Assembly: GCA_032164245.1 (NCBI GenBank)
Contig: JAVMKO010000001.1
Location: 12,871,603 to 12,935,602, forward strand
DNA length: 64,000 nucleotides
DNA from: Sternotherus odoratus
Taxonomy: Eukaryota; Chordata; Testudines; Kinosternidae
Direction: 5' to 3'
Part shown: piece by piece, positions 1-10,916 of the stretch
How the letters are laid out: every line of letters begins with the position of its first letter
Position numbering within the stretch: the first letter of the stretch is position 1
Notes under the pieces: generated by a model
The model's database searches: none
Told to the model about the DNA's origin: nothing
Seen by the model: the letters and a program-made list of their open reading frames with translations, nothing else
Translations under genes and position numbers: made by a program

Positions 1-1018
1 CTCGGACCTCTTTTATCAGCTGAGAGTAACTCGGTGGATTGTCTTGCCGTTCCCTTAATCGAAGGTGGAGGAGGATTGGGTTCTGGTATTGAATTCCTCT
101 CACAATCTGCGCCAATCTAGTCCTGTCCATTTGCTTGACTGCTATGGCTCCCCTCATGATGGCTCTCTGTAATAATTTCTCCAACCTTTGGGTATAGGCG
201 GAGACTTTCTCTCCCTTTTGCTGCTTGGCATTGAGGAACTTGCAATAAACATCCTCTGAGCTTTCAGTTCTCCCAAAGGCGTGATCAAGGGCCTCTAGGC
301 AGTCCTTTACCTTGACCCCGTGGTCACGGAGCTTCAGGGTGCGAATCACATCTAAGGCCGGCCCCCTGAGGCACTCTACCAGTCGCCTTCTCTTTTCAGC
401 TTCAGGCACCGCCCACTCTTGCAGCATTTCAGTGGTATGTTCCAGCCAGGGTTCAAATGCTTCCTCCCCAGGTATTGGGGTGGGACCCCCAGAAAACAAC
501 CTCAGTTTACGATAGGGGCTTGACTCAGGGTGGAGTGGCACAACCTTCTCTAATGCTTTCCCTAAAGTCTTCGCCCAGTCATCAGGTGAAGGATAAGTCT
601 CCCGGCGTGGAACTCCTGGGTCAAGACCCAACAGACCTGGCATGTCAGCCAAAGTCTTTCCCTCTTTCCCCAAGAAGGCTGACATTTTCTTTAAAAACTC
701 TACATCTGGTGCAGGGGCTGGTGAGGACTGGCTCCCAGGGGTTATTACCTTTCACTCACCTCCGGCCACTGCTATTGTACCTGGAACCCGTAAAGGGTCC
801 ACCGCCGAGGGCAGTTCACACAGTACAGCAAAAGCCCCCTCCTCCCTCACAAACAAGCGCCCACGCATTTTGCACTTATGGAGGTACTCAGTGGATGTCC
901 TTAGGACAGGTTCTATTGAGCCCTCATCAAATTTCTCTGTCACCCCTGTCACCAGGAGACAATTCCTAGGGTTAATATTCATCCCTTTGCACCAATCCTC
1001 TAGCAAGTGTAGAGACAT
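1..1018 (-). pseudogene. PNMA-like gag of an LTR retrotransposon, broken by one stop and cut by the window edge
   Basis: The frame starts at an ATG (1016-1018) about 120 bases inside a primer binding site and LTR. Residues 1-88 resemble the N-terminal domain of paraneoplastic Ma antigen (PNMA) proteins, for example LLEDWCKGM near the start and REEGAFAVL near residue 60. A TGA at 752-754 ends this part. The same frame is then open for about 250 codons to base 1 and reads as a PNMA/Ty3-type capsid, with PWLEHTTEMLQEW and later FLNAKQQKGEKVSAY. Gag proteins of this family form capsids that package element RNA. PNMA genes are known to derive from Ty3/gypsy gag. I found no frameshift by hand translation, so the copy looks young with one nonsense change. 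The C-terminus and any pol lie outside the window. Alternative: a domesticated PNMA locus, but the adjoining LTR and primer site argue for an element. Confidence 0.85.
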
Positions 1019-1135
1019 TATTCAACCGGTAATCCTTTCCAAATGTAACAGATCAAATAACAAGAACTAGATTGTGGGTTTTCCCAATTTAATGGATCAC
1101 TCAAAATGGGCTTGCAAGGGGGTACTGACCCAGTA

Positions 1136-1153
1136 ATCCCGGACGAGCCCCCA
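1136..1153 (-). promoter_or_regulatory. Primer binding site, proline-tRNA type
   Basis: The minus strand reads TGGGGGCTCGTCCGGGAT, which as I recall it matches the proline-tRNA primer site of gammaretroviruses at all 18 bases. It lies 3 bases inside the proposed LTR end and about 120 bases before the gag ATG, where reverse transcription would be primed. Confidence 0.88.
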
Positions 1154-1350
1154 AACTGTAACCCTTCTGCCCTTCAGAATTGGCAGCAACAAGGGCCAGG
1201 TTCAGTAAATAGGGGTTCCCTCTCAACAATACAATGCAAACTGGCTCGAGCCCCCACCCAGTGACCTGGGAAAATCCTAACACACCCCTGGGCGCCTCAA
1301 TGAGGCAATACTTCCCCTCTTGCAAGCACAGATCGGTGTAACAGAAGATC

Positions 1351-1356
1351 TTTATT
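1351..1356 (-). promoter_or_regulatory. LTR polyadenylation signal AATAAA
   Basis: A minus-strand AATAAA sits about 195 bases from the 3' end of the LTR, a usual place for the R-region signal that ends the genomic transcript. Confidence 0.6.
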
Positions 1357-1479
1357 AACATGAGGTAAATGACATCACTAAACTGGGAAAAACACCACAC
1401 CTAGGGTTCATACACCAACCCGTGAGCAAATTGCCCCTCCCCAGCAAGTTTGGGCTGTGTCCTCTCCTGTGGGTTCAGG

Positions 1480-1608
1480 AGTCCAGCAACCCAAACGTCA
1501 CCCAAAGTCCCACAAGTCCAATAGCCCAAAGTCCCTGGAGTCCAGCAACCCCAAAAGTCACCCAAAGTCCCAAAAGTTCAACAGCCCCAAAGTCTCTGGA
1601 GTCCCTGG
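1480..1608 (+). repeat. Two tandem units of about 59 bases inside the LTR
   Basis: The segment starting gtccagcaac at 1481 repeats at 1540 with a third partial start near 1600. The units share the words cacccaaagtccca and agcccaaagtc. It lies in the R/U5 side of the LTR. Confidence 0.75.
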
Positions 1609-1776
1609 TGGAAAGTCACTCTGCCGAGTCTTACCTCCCAGGCTGGGTGGAAGAGGAGAGCAGAGTGGAGGGTACCTTCATGAGGTCCGAGGCCGACAGC
1701 CCAGTCTCTCCGTGGGGTGCTGGTGGCTCCGCTAGCCGCCCTGCTAGCCGACTCAGGAACTGCTCTGCCCGCGGCT

Positions 1777-2059
1777 CGACTCTGCTCGCTGTCTCAGGAA
1801 CTGCTCAGCCAGCTGTCTTAGGAACGGGTCAGCCGGCACCGGGACTGCTCGGCCAGCTGTCTCAGGAACGGGTCAGCCGGCACCGGGGCTGCTCGGCCAG
1901 CTGTCTCAGGAACGGGTCAGCCGGCACCGGGGCTGCTCGGCCAGCTGTCTCAGGAACGGGTCAGCCGGCACCGGGGCTGCTTGGCCAGCTGTCTCAGGAA
2001 CGGGTCAGCCGGCACCGGGGCTGCTCGGCCAGCTGTCTCAGGAACGGGTCAGCTGGCAC
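1777..2059 (+). repeat. 44-base GC-rich tandem repeat in the LTR
   Basis: Five nearly identical 44-base units start with ggaacgggtcagccggcacc at 1821, 1865, 1909, 1953 and 1997, with a partial sixth at 2041 and a diverged unit before 1821. On the element strand it lies upstream of the polyadenylation signal, so it could be a repeated U3 enhancer block. Only single-base differences separate the units, which implies recent expansion. Confidence 0.9.
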
Positions 2060-2521
2060 AGGAACCGCTCTGCTTAGGGCCCCCCACTTAAGATAAAGCT
2101 CAGTGATTTCCAGCTCTTAAGTGATTTCAGCTCTTGAGTGATTTCAGCTCATAGCAGGGGGCCTTAGTGCAGAGGCACCACCAGACCCAAAACAACTTCA
2201 GCTCCGTGGGCTGAAGTTAGACTCCTAAAGGAAGCAAAAGTCAGCTCTGACATTCTACAGGGGAGAGAGGCCAGGTGCAATAGGCCTGTGCGGCCCTCAG
2301 ACAAGGCCCTGACCACAAGGTCTTGAGCCTGTCTACAGCCTCTCTCAATTCAGTGAGTTTTGGAACCCCTGTCCCTTGTTTACCGAGTGCTACCTAGCTG
2401 AAGGCGAGTCCCTCCAGCATGCCAAAGGCCAAATCAATGTCCCAACCCCTCATTCACATAAACATGTTAATCAGCACTCTATCATTCTTGCCCCAATACT
2501 ACAGAAACTGGGGGTCCCACA

Positions 2522-2829
2522 GTAGCCAAAGTGATCATTTTGGCTGTTAGAGGGCAGGCCAGGTGCGGTGGGTGTGTCTAAGCAAATCAGGTGTTATTTT
2601 CCAAAAGCTACTGCAATTTCTGCAACTCACCACTGGATGTCACCCATACTGACAGTGCAAAGTTATTGCAATTCCTGCAATTCCCTGACACTGCTTACAT
2701 CTGTAACAAACGAATCCCAAAGATTTCCACAGGAAATGCCTTTTTAATAAAACCAGAAATAAGAAAAAATGGGTAATTTAAAGATTAGGTCAATTATTTG
2801 GGTTTTCAGCAAGGCACTGCACTTCTTTC
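2522..2829. other. Unique flank, nothing recognised
   Basis: This stretch between the LTR and the CR1 has no repeat family or exon that I recognise. The phrase tgcaatttctgcaa recurs loosely as tgcaattcctgcaa within 50 bases. Confidence 0.4.
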
Positions 2830-2831
2830 GT

Positions 2832-3985
2832 AGATTCATAGATTCCAAGTCCAGAAAAGACCATTGTGATCCTCTCATTTAACCTCCTGTATAACATAGG
2901 GCAGAGATCATTCCCAGAGCAGATCTTTTATAAAAATATTCAGTCTTGCCTTAAAAATTGCAAGCGAGGGAGTTTTCACCATAATCCTTAGTAAATTGTT
3001 CCAGTGGTTAATTATCCACACTGTCCAAAATTTACACCTTATTTCCTAGTCTGAATTTCTCTAGTGTCAACGTTCAGCCATTGGAGGATTGTGTTATATC
3101 TTTCTCTGCTAGACTGGAGGGTCCATTATTGAATATTTGTTTTTGGGTGGGAGCCAGTGTTTAAAATGCCCCATAAAAGTAGTCACATTTAAATCTCTGT
3201 GCATGCCCCTGACTATAAGGCAGGTTGTGTCAGGGCCGATGTAAGCTTTATTGCCACTTTAGGCAGCGGTGGCATTTTGGCGGCAGCTCGCAGAGTCCCT
3301 GACCGCTTCAGTGGCATTTTGGTGGCAGCTCGCATGGCCCCGTCTGCTTTGGGAGCATTTCGGCGAACACCCGAAAGCGCACAGCGGCTGTGCAAGTTGC
3401 TGCCGAAATGTCGCCGAAACAGCCAAAATGCCACCCCTCAAAAAATGGTGCTGCTCTAGGTGACCGCATAGGTGGCCTAGTGCTTGTGCCAGCCGTGGGT
3501 TTTCTAATCCTTTAATCATTCTTGTGACTCTTCTTTTCACCCCTTCCAATTTATCAACATCCTTCTTCAATTGTGGGCACCAGAACTAGACGCGGTATTA
3601 CAGCAGTGGTTGCACCAGTGCCAAATACGGAAGTAAAATAACCTCTCTACTCATACCTGAGATTCCTGTATTTATGCATACCAGGATTGCATTAGTTCTT
3701 TTGGCCACAGCATCACATTGGGAGTTCATTTTCAGCTGATTATCCACCATGAACACCAAATTCTTTTCAGAGTTGCTGCTTACCAGGATCGTCTCCTATC
3801 CTGTAAATCTGGCATACGTTCTTTCCTTATGCATTACATTAGCTGTCTTAAAAAAAAGCATATTGTTTGCTTGCGCCGAGTTTAGCAAGTGACCCAGATC
3901 GCTCTGAATCAGTGCCCTGTCCTCTTCATTATTTACCACTCCCCCAATTTTTGTGTCATCTGCAAAGTTCATCAGTGATCATCAG
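2832..3985 (-). mobile_element. CR1-type LINE, 3' UTR and tail, split by a hAT
   Basis: The left edge (attcatagattccaagtcca) is the reverse complement of the usual CR1 3' tail. Reading the minus strand, the element follows the CR1 3' region known from birds and turtles. Landmarks on the plus strand include ccagaactagacgcggtatt, ttttggccacagcatcac and the tgtgtcatctgcaaagttcat block. The reverse transcriptase ORF is absent, so this is a 5'-truncated dead copy. The copy is interrupted at 3231-3497 by a DNA transposon. Confidence 0.85.
3231..3497. mobile_element. Non-autonomous hAT element inside the CR1
   Basis: Ends are CAGGGCCGATGTAAG on the left and, reverse complemented, CACGGCTGGCACAAG on the right. 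The 8-bp flanks are GGTTGTGT and GGTTTTCT (6 of 8 equal). Removing the insert restores the continuous CR1 phrase caggttttctaatcc, which confirms the boundaries. The interior has 'cattttgg' and 'gccgaaat' words in inverted order. No transposase is present. Confidence 0.8.
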
Positions 3986-3989
3986 TTCA

Positions 3990-4337
3990 TCAGTGATGAC
4001 CTTGTGGGGGAAAGCAGGGGCACGCCCCCTCCCAGTAACTTTTGGGGTCACAGAACTCCTCTGGCCCTGTGGCCGTGGTTGGGGGGGGGGGGGGGAGAGG
4101 GAGGAAAGACCAAGCTCCTCCAGGGCTGCAGGGGGGGGGGGGGGGGGGCTGGAAGTGAAGATCAATCTCTTGCCGGCCCAGGGTGGGGGGAAGGAAGAGT
4201 GAGCTCTTGCCAGGGAGGTGGGAAGGTGGGGAGGGAAAAGTGAACTCCTCTTGGGGCTGGGGGCACAGAACGTGTACCCCTAAAAGGGGTCGATGTTAAA
4301 TTTCTGCCCACACCTCTACAAATACTCATGGGTTTTT
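3990..4337. repeat. G-rich low-complexity stretch
   Basis: Two long G runs (about 4081-4094 and 4131-4149) sit in purine-rich DNA with words such as gggaggaaag. G-quadruplex formation on the plus strand is plausible. No gene is seen. Confidence 0.6.
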
Positions 4338-4413
4338 GTAGTAAAAGTCAGGGACAGGTTGCGGACAATAAAATCTTCACGGAAGCCCACGACCTGTCCC
4401 TGGCTTTTACTAC
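4338..4413. repeat. Inverted repeat with 22-base arms
   Basis: The arm at 4338-4359 (ending agtcagggacaggt) pairs with 4392-4413 (starting acctgtccctggctt) with one mismatch around a 32-base loop. The similar flanks aaatactcat and aaatacttt suggest the fold-back extends further. It resembles a repeat with 'cctgtccctgac' arms that is common in reptiles, but I cannot name the family. Confidence 0.75.
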
Positions 4414-5824
4414 AAATACTTTGCAGAGGGTGACAGACAGAGAGCGCTGCTGGGGCTTGCAGCTGCTCCAGCCCTGCCAGTTGCTCCTGGGGCTGACCCT
4501 GGCTGCCCTTCTGGCAGCTGCTGCTCTGTTACCTCGGGGTTGGCTACCAGTCAGCTGTTCTGACAGTCACTCTCTCTCCCCTCTTCCCCCCCCCCCCAAG
4601 TCCTTTCTTTGGGACATTGACACTTAGGGGCTAGGTTTCCAAATGGAACTACTTGACATAACTCTGGTGGGCCCGATCCAAAGCCCATTGAGGACAGTGG
4701 GAGTTTTTCATTGCCACACTTGCATTTGCAAGTAGGTAATCGCTTGCCAGATTTCCAAGTGCAAACTGCATCTGTGCACACAAACAGCCTTGTTGGGTGG
4801 GCAGTTTTGCAAGCCACATTTTAGAGGCCATTTTTTACAATTATGCTCCAGGGTTCCAGTTTTCAAAAGTGGCTGCGTAAATTACATTTACAATCCCAGA
4901 TTTTGAGTGTATCCACCCATGTGCATAATTGCCCATTTGCCTACCTACCTGGCGTTTGCAGGAGCAGATTAGATGGACACTTTTGAAATTGGACCCTAGG
5001 TATGAATCTAGATTACAAAATCAAGAAAAGCTTTTTTTTCCCTTAAAGAAGTATGATACTGCCCTTTATACCTAATTTTCAGTGTTTGAATTCCAATTGT
5101 TAGCCCTGAATATTCTATTTCCTGCCTAGCAGCTGTGTTCAATGACAACTGAATGAAATGACGTACAGAAAAAATTAAAAACAATTGGATTGTGAAACTG
5201 TTTACTCAGTAATGTTCATTTTTTATACATTATAAAAAGTTACAAAGTGCAGCCCACAAGATAGAATATTTTCGTACAAAAATTCTGAAATGAATAGCCA
5301 GGCAGAATAAATGATATGTCACTACAGAGAGATTTATTGAAGCAACATCTCTGTTACTGGGAGAATGTAATTGCATGTAAATGCAGTCCTTTATAAAATA
5401 TTATAGCAGCAATATGGCATGCTTCCAAGAGCTGAACTCTGGGAAGCAAATATTTGAAAAGAGGAGGAAAAAAAAATCCAGCGATTGGTTTTGTGCCTGC
5501 AGTTCTTATGTTCGGTAGGGGATCAAAAATGTCCTTTAGAAAATATGTTGACATGGAAACATGAGACTCTGCAGAATAAACATGCACACAAAGTGGATTC
5601 TTATCAAACCAGCTTGTGTTGTGATGCTGTCAGACGTCACAAACTAAGAAGGGCCTAGTTTGATCAATTATTTGTGTCTTATTCTTTATTTCACATGTTG
5701 GAATTCCTGCTTAGTTTTCGTTTATTCCTGGTTCAAGCAAATATCCCCTGGCAGTCTGAGTTTTGCCTGAGCAAACACTGAATAAGGACTTCAGGATATG
5801 GCCCATTTTTAAATTTTACAATAG
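4414..5824. other. No gene or repeat recognised
   Basis: The left part has a polypyrimidine run (4570-4600) and the rest is AT-rich. No reading frame exceeds about 90 codons and none resembles a known protein. Confidence 0.4.
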
Positions 5825-6085
5825 CACTTAGGGGCCCCTACTGTGATCAGGATTCCAGTGTGCTAGGTGCTATACCACAGGGCGAGAGACAGCCCCTGCC
5901 ATGAAGAGCTTGAAATCTAAATAGGCAAGATAGGCAAAGGGTTGGAGGGGAAACAGAGGCACCAAGAAATGATGTGACTTGTCCAAGGTCACACAGCAAG
6001 TCAGTGGCACAGCCAGGAATAGACACCCCCACACACACTGACCCTCCCTTTAGTCCAGTCTGCAACTCACTCTGCAACCTCCAAG
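5825..6085 (-). mobile_element. MIR/CORE-like SINE
   Basis: From left to right it carries the reversed tail (agcacttaggggcccc, gtgctaggtgctatacca), then cagcccctgcc, then the reversed CORE side gtccaaggtcacacagcaag and tggcacagccaggaatag. This order means the SINE lies on the minus strand. The copy is nearly complete. Confidence 0.8.
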
Positions 6086-6101
6086 GACTATAAACTTTTA
6101 G

Positions 6102-6146
6102 TTATTTTTATTATTCTATTAATAATAATAATAATTATTTATTTCT
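6102..6146. repeat. AT-rich (AAT)n-like simple repeat
   Basis: A run of aataataataataat follows ttattattcta directly beside the SINE 5' flank. Confidence 0.8.
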
Positions 6147-6689
6147 GTAGCATGTGTGTGGTGCTTGACAAAACACATAGGAAGACAAGGTCTGTGTGCT
6201 AATGATCTAGGTATCCAATTCCGCACGCTTTATTCACATGCAAATCATTATTTTGATGGGGCTACTCATGAAGTACTGGTGTGACAAAGGGCTGCAGGAT
6301 CAGGCTGTAAATAATGAGTCAGGTACAACAGAACAAGAGAAGATCTTGTATGAGAGTGGTAGGTGGCAATACAGGGGTGAATCGAGCTGATGGAAGGCTA
6401 AGCAAAAGAAGGGAGTTTTGAGAAGAGCTAGAAAATAGGAGAATAGGGATGTGGTTTGGTGTGAATGAGAAGATAAATTGACGATCCTCATATCTATGCC
6501 TTTTTGATGAGACCTTAATAACCGAGAACTATCTGCTTTGTATGGATGTTAAAGATTCCACGGCGGTTGTTATAAGAATCCCCCTGGTGCCTGCCCAAAA
6601 TGTACCGTTATTAGCCTATATTTTACATTCTTCTTTTCATCCCGGAGCATCTTTACGGACATGGGGAGCAGCACAGCAAAAAAAAAGTT

Positions 6690-6710
6690 ACACACACACA
6701 CACACACACA
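6690..6710. repeat. (CA)n microsatellite
   Basis: About ten perfect AC/CA dinucleotides follow an A run. Confidence 0.95.
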
Positions 6711-7748
6711 CTTCCAATGTTGTAATTTGAAATATTCATTAACAAAAAATAAACAGTTACAGAAATGGCATTATATAAAACCTATATGAGTGGAAGTGGG
6801 TTTACATAGTAATTGCTAAAGAAAATTAAAAGTTTGGGGGAAGGGAGGAACAGAGCAGATGCATTGGCTCTTCCCAAGTCTGGTGTCTCTTGTCAGGCCA
6901 CTCTCTATCAAGGTGTCCCACCAGAGATGAATCTGGCGTGCTTGTTGCAGCAAAACCTCCAGGAACTGTTCTGTTCCTTCTCACTTCCAACAGATTCATT
7001 TCCTAACTGAGCTCACAGGCTACTCTGAAGTCCTCTGCCGCTCACTGTCAGCTCTAAGGCTAATTTCTCAGAGAAGTTTTGCAGGTTGGGAGCAGGTCTC
7101 TGCAGTCCTAAAGCATCCATCTGTCTATCTCTCTCTCTCAATGATAAAATTGAGGAAGCTGCTTGTTGCACTGTACTCAGCAGAGATATGGCACTGCCCA
7201 TGCCCTGCAGTAAATCACTGGAGCAAAGAAGCTTTCGGTGGTGTGATCAAAATGTCACCATGCAGGTAGGAGCCAATCTAAAGCACTATTAAAAAACTAA
7301 CTGTGTTTGGGGTACATAACATCTGAATTATTTTAACATTCTACATTATAATATATTAACAGTAAGGGCAGATGCAGGGGAAAGGAGGGTGGGGTTCACA
7401 ACAGCTAATATTCAGGCCCAAATTCTGTCCTCCACTGTGCACCAGCAGGGGAGGAGTTTGTAGGGAGCTTCTCCCCACAACAAAGCAGCAAGGCAGGGTT
7501 CCATCTTAATGCTCAAGGATGGTGGTAGTAAGCCAGCTGTAGGCAGCCCCCCTTACCAGCCATCTGCAACACAGGGTAGCCAGGGTGGCATGGTATTCCT
7601 TTCCAATATTATGTTCCACTGCACAATCCCCTCTTCCTGGCTGCCGGGATTTCTGGAGCAGACAGATGCACTGGCCAAGGTTCCTATACCTTTTCTCAGC
7701 ACAGGCCTGGTAGGATTAGCACCAAGTGTTTTTCTTCACTTTGCAATG

Positions 7749-8053
7749 CAGTGCTGCCAAATCAGCAATTTTATTGCAAGTCTCACAATTGTTTCCTAAA
7801 GACCCACCGCCTGGAGTCATGTGATTATATGAGACTTTCAGCTTTGTTTTTGTTTTTTTTTAAATTACATTTCTGGCCCTCATGGATGCAGAGATAAACG
7901 TTAGATCTTGAATCTGTAAAAGGATCAGAAACCAGAAGGAGAATATAAGGACCCCAACATGTATTATTTTTGTAAAATCTCAAGATTTTTCAGCTAGTTT
8001 TATAATTTTATGGCCTGACATGATTTTTTAAACACTCCCGGTAAGCAGTACTG
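7749..8053. repeat. Possible inverted-end repeat, TGCCAA family
   Basis: Left end cagtgctgccaaat and right end gtaagcagtactg are roughly inverted. The interior includes the words gcaagtctcac, tgagactttc and ctcaagattttt that also typify copies near 27.9 and 49.2 kb. I found no convincing target duplication. Confidence 0.35.
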
Positions 8054-8359
8054 GCTGTGTTCCAATTTTTTCATCCCATTAATCCAGCCCTTAGACAGGG
8101 AAAACTCTTTACGTTTTTGTACTCACTGATATTTAGCAGTGAACTCAGGCAGACAGAACATTAACTGAAAGAGGATGTAGGCTTCTAAAGGTGACTCCTT
8201 TTCAGCAGACATTGAAATCCCTTATTAAAATAATCCACAGGAATATTTTGGGGATCATATTTCCTTTAGGTCAGACGCAATTCTTCTAGCATTAACCTTA
8301 CAAAACACAAACTCTCCAAGGTAGTCAGCCTAGACTGCATAGGGTTAGCACGTTAGTTT

Positions 8360-8425
8360 CCAGAATGATAATGTACATTTAAACAGCACCTTTCATCCCA
8401 CAGTGCTTCACAAGCTATATACAAA
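8360..8425 (-). mobile_element. MIR-like SINE fragment
   Basis: The phrase aaacagcacctttcatccca followed by agtgcttcacaagc matches the reversed tail type seen in other MIR-like copies. The copy is short and diverged. Confidence 0.45.
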
Positions 8426-8429
8426 TCTT

Positions 8430-10554
8430 GCTCTCCCTTACATAGATGCCCCAGGCCCAAAAATCAGTGAAACTGCCACAGTTCAACTATGCAGGCTACA
8501 TGGTGGTAAGGGAGAGTGCTACATTTCCCGGGCACTTAGAAAAACTGCTCTGTGGCAGTTTTCTCTGCAACTGTGCAGGGGGCATTGAGGGCAGGATCAT
8601 GGGGTCTGGGAACTATGCAGATCCACTGTCTGCTTCTGTGTAGTGGGGTTTGACTGAAGTAGTGGTTGCTGTTAAGAACGGCAAACAGGAAACCATTTGT
8701 ATTACAAAACAACAACTTTATTGAACCTGTGAAGTTATGAACAATACTGCTAGGGTTACTTACGTATTTCAAAAATAAGGGACTATTTTCTTAGCACCTC
8801 TGTCCCACCCGTGCTCCTGATATTATTATCATTATAACAATAATGAATAGCAGCTCCTGATCATGTTGTAGAGAGATGAAAAAATAAGGGACTTGTAATA
8901 AGAGACTGTTGTTAAGCCTAAATACTGCAGGCAATATTGTTTTTAAGTGCCCCTAGATGCCCATTTTACATATGGATATTATTTTTATATACATCTCTCA
9001 TAACTGCCATAGTGCCAGGATTGGGAACAGAGGATTCTGTACCCTGGGCCCCGCAGAGTTCCCCTGATATGAAAGCTACCTAGCTGGGCTTTATGTGGGG
9101 AATACGAATTTGGCCCTAAGTATTTTTCAGATATTGATCCCACTTTGGACAGAGCTGGAATTCTGACATGGCACAGTCTTTTGCTGCACTGGTATGATCC
9201 CACTGCAGTACGGAAGGAAAGAGAGTTCTTTCCCTCCTGGGAGAAATGGGATAGATATTGGGAAGTTACAAAATTATAGCATTCCAGCAGAGCATCTGAT
9301 ACCAGCCAACATGTTAGTCTGTTTATCATAATGGTGCCAGGAGAAATTTTTATAAATATAATGTAAAGAGAGTAGATCTGTGAAAAAGAGCAGACCCCAA
9401 GGCCAAGGTATTCAGCAGCATTCAAGAGGAATCTAGAGTCAGACTGAGTCCTTCACTCTTTGGCTTGCAGAGTCTGGGATCACTGCAGAAACAGCAAGAC
9501 AGATAGAGAAACATCTGGGAAGAGAAATCACTTGTCCACAATAACTCAGCAAACCAGTAACAGGGTCAGGAGTAGGCCCCCCGTCTTGGCAGCGTCCTGG
9601 CCACTGGGCCACAGCACTTCCATAGTAATAGTATTTTTGTTCACCAGAAGTTTATCTGGTTCTCTGTTATCTTTGGTGGGAGTTTTGCCTGAGTGAGAGA
9701 GGTGTTGGCCTTTATGTGGTCCAGTGAAGTTACTGAGAAGTTCCAATGGAAGACATGACTTATTCTAACAGCAACAGACAGGCTGATTGAACCAACACCT
9801 GTCACTGATAGGAGGGTATTGGGGGAGTGTCAGAAATGTGAAAAGTTCATCACACTTCAAAACTGACTGAGGGGAAGCTAAAACAAGAGTTCTCAGCACC
9901 CTACTGCATGTTTCGGCAGGAACACATACTCCAAATTCAATAAAGGGATGCTGCCTAAGTTGGAAGTTTGGCATGAAAATTTTTGTCTGTTACAGATATT
10001 GTGTAAGAGCACATTGACCCCTGATTTGTTTACAGCAGGATGTATATATAAGTAAGGACTAAACTCTGTCCTGTGGTGTTTGGATGCCTAAGGGGGCAAG
10101 AACTAAAATGGAAGGAAGAGGGTATATGGAGCCTTTTCTTTTTCTATCTGAGTTGATTTGGAAAAGAGAAGGCATCAGGCCATATGTGCTTTATATCTTA
10201 TTTGCTTGGTATTAATGGTGTTTTTTTTTAAATTTCAGAGAAATGCAATCTGTTTTAGATGATGAGTTAAAGGAGCTGGATGGTTTATGCTTACACTTGT
10301 TTGCTATGTAGGACTGCAAAAAGTAAAGAGTGCTATATTCTGCCAGATTGACATATTGGATTTGAAGCTCAACAATGGACAACATTTAATCATAGACATT
10401 ATCTTTTAAACCAGCTGTTGTCAGATTTGCTCATATTGACGACTACTGCTTAAGTCAGAGATCCTCCTGTAGCTCCAGTCCCAGTCCCACACATTCTCTT
10501 TACCAACTAGTACCTAATTACATGAAAAGGCAAGCTTAGGGCAATATTAAGGAA
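8430..10554. other. Mostly unique DNA
   Basis: One MIR fragment is listed separately. A 146-codon frame on the minus strand (8985-9425) shows no domain, no family resemblance and no splice context, so I do not call it a gene. Two nearby words, 'aataagggactattttctta' and 'aataagggacttgtaataag', look like a small direct repeat around 8780-8900. Confidence 0.4.
9505..9625 (-). mobile_element. MIR-like SINE fragment
   Basis: The phrases aaatcacttgtccacaataactcagcaa and ccactgggccacagcac follow the reversed CORE half of MIR (tgacttgcccaaggtcac... and the 5' end). The tail side is missing. Confidence 0.6.
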
Positions 10555-10892
10555 CTAGTGTAAAAGCCCGTGTATATGGGCCAACTGTAAGGGCTTGCAG
10601 CCCCCCCCCCCCGCCACCCAGCTCCCTCCCCCTCAATTCCCCCCTTCGCCCAGCCCCCAATGCCCCCCCCTCGCCCAGCCCCCTCCCCCCTCCAAGGCCT
10701 CTCCCTCGCCCAGCCCCCTCCCCCTCCAAGGCCCCCCCACCCAGCCCCTCCCCCTGCAACGACCCCCCCCCGCTCAGCTCCCTCCCCCCTCAACTCCTTG
10801 TCATGCGCCCGACAGCCCAGCTAACTTTATATGTATAACTGCTCCTTGGTGCTCTAGCTCCGTGTGAGTGAGGATCACTCAGGCGGGCATGC

Positions 10893-10910
10893 GCGGTGGC
10901 CATTTTGTGC
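10893..10910 (-). promoter_or_regulatory. YY1-like site in Helitron copy 1
   Basis: The minus strand reads acaaaatggccaccgc, close to the YY1 site AAnATGGCGGC. The next bases (gcgcatgc) resemble an NRF1 half-site. The same arrangement occurs in the second copy. Confidence 0.4.
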
Positions 10911-10916
10911 CTCTGA

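Larger units (their letters stand above)
1157..2521 (-). mobile_element. 5' LTR of the PNMA-gag retrotransposon
   Basis: On the minus strand the segment begins TGTGGGACCCCC and ends GGGTTACA, so it has TGT...ACA ends. It is followed by a 3-base gap and the primer site. It is 1365 bases long and contains a polyadenylation signal about 195 bases before its 3' end plus two blocks of tandem repeats. The outer boundary is inferred from the terminal bases only, because the partner LTR and the target duplication are outside the window. The five bases just outside (2522-2526) are gtagc and should recur at the far end of the element. Confidence 0.75.
6139..8359. other. Mostly unique AT-rich DNA
   Basis: Apart from the (CA)n and one possible inverted-end repeat listed separately, I see no exon, promoter or known repeat here. 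Confidence 0.4.

Noticed and set aside
1821..2059. Regularly spaced repeats resembling a CRISPR array
   Set aside because: The 44-base units are contiguous with no unique spacers, and the genome is vertebrate.
1422..2096. 224-codon frame rich in repeated residues
   Set aside because: It runs through the LTR tandem repeats on the strand opposite to the element; the repetition explains the openness.
8985..9425. 146-codon minus-strand frame
   Set aside because: No domain, no family resemblance, no splice or promoter context; length is compatible with chance over 64 kb.
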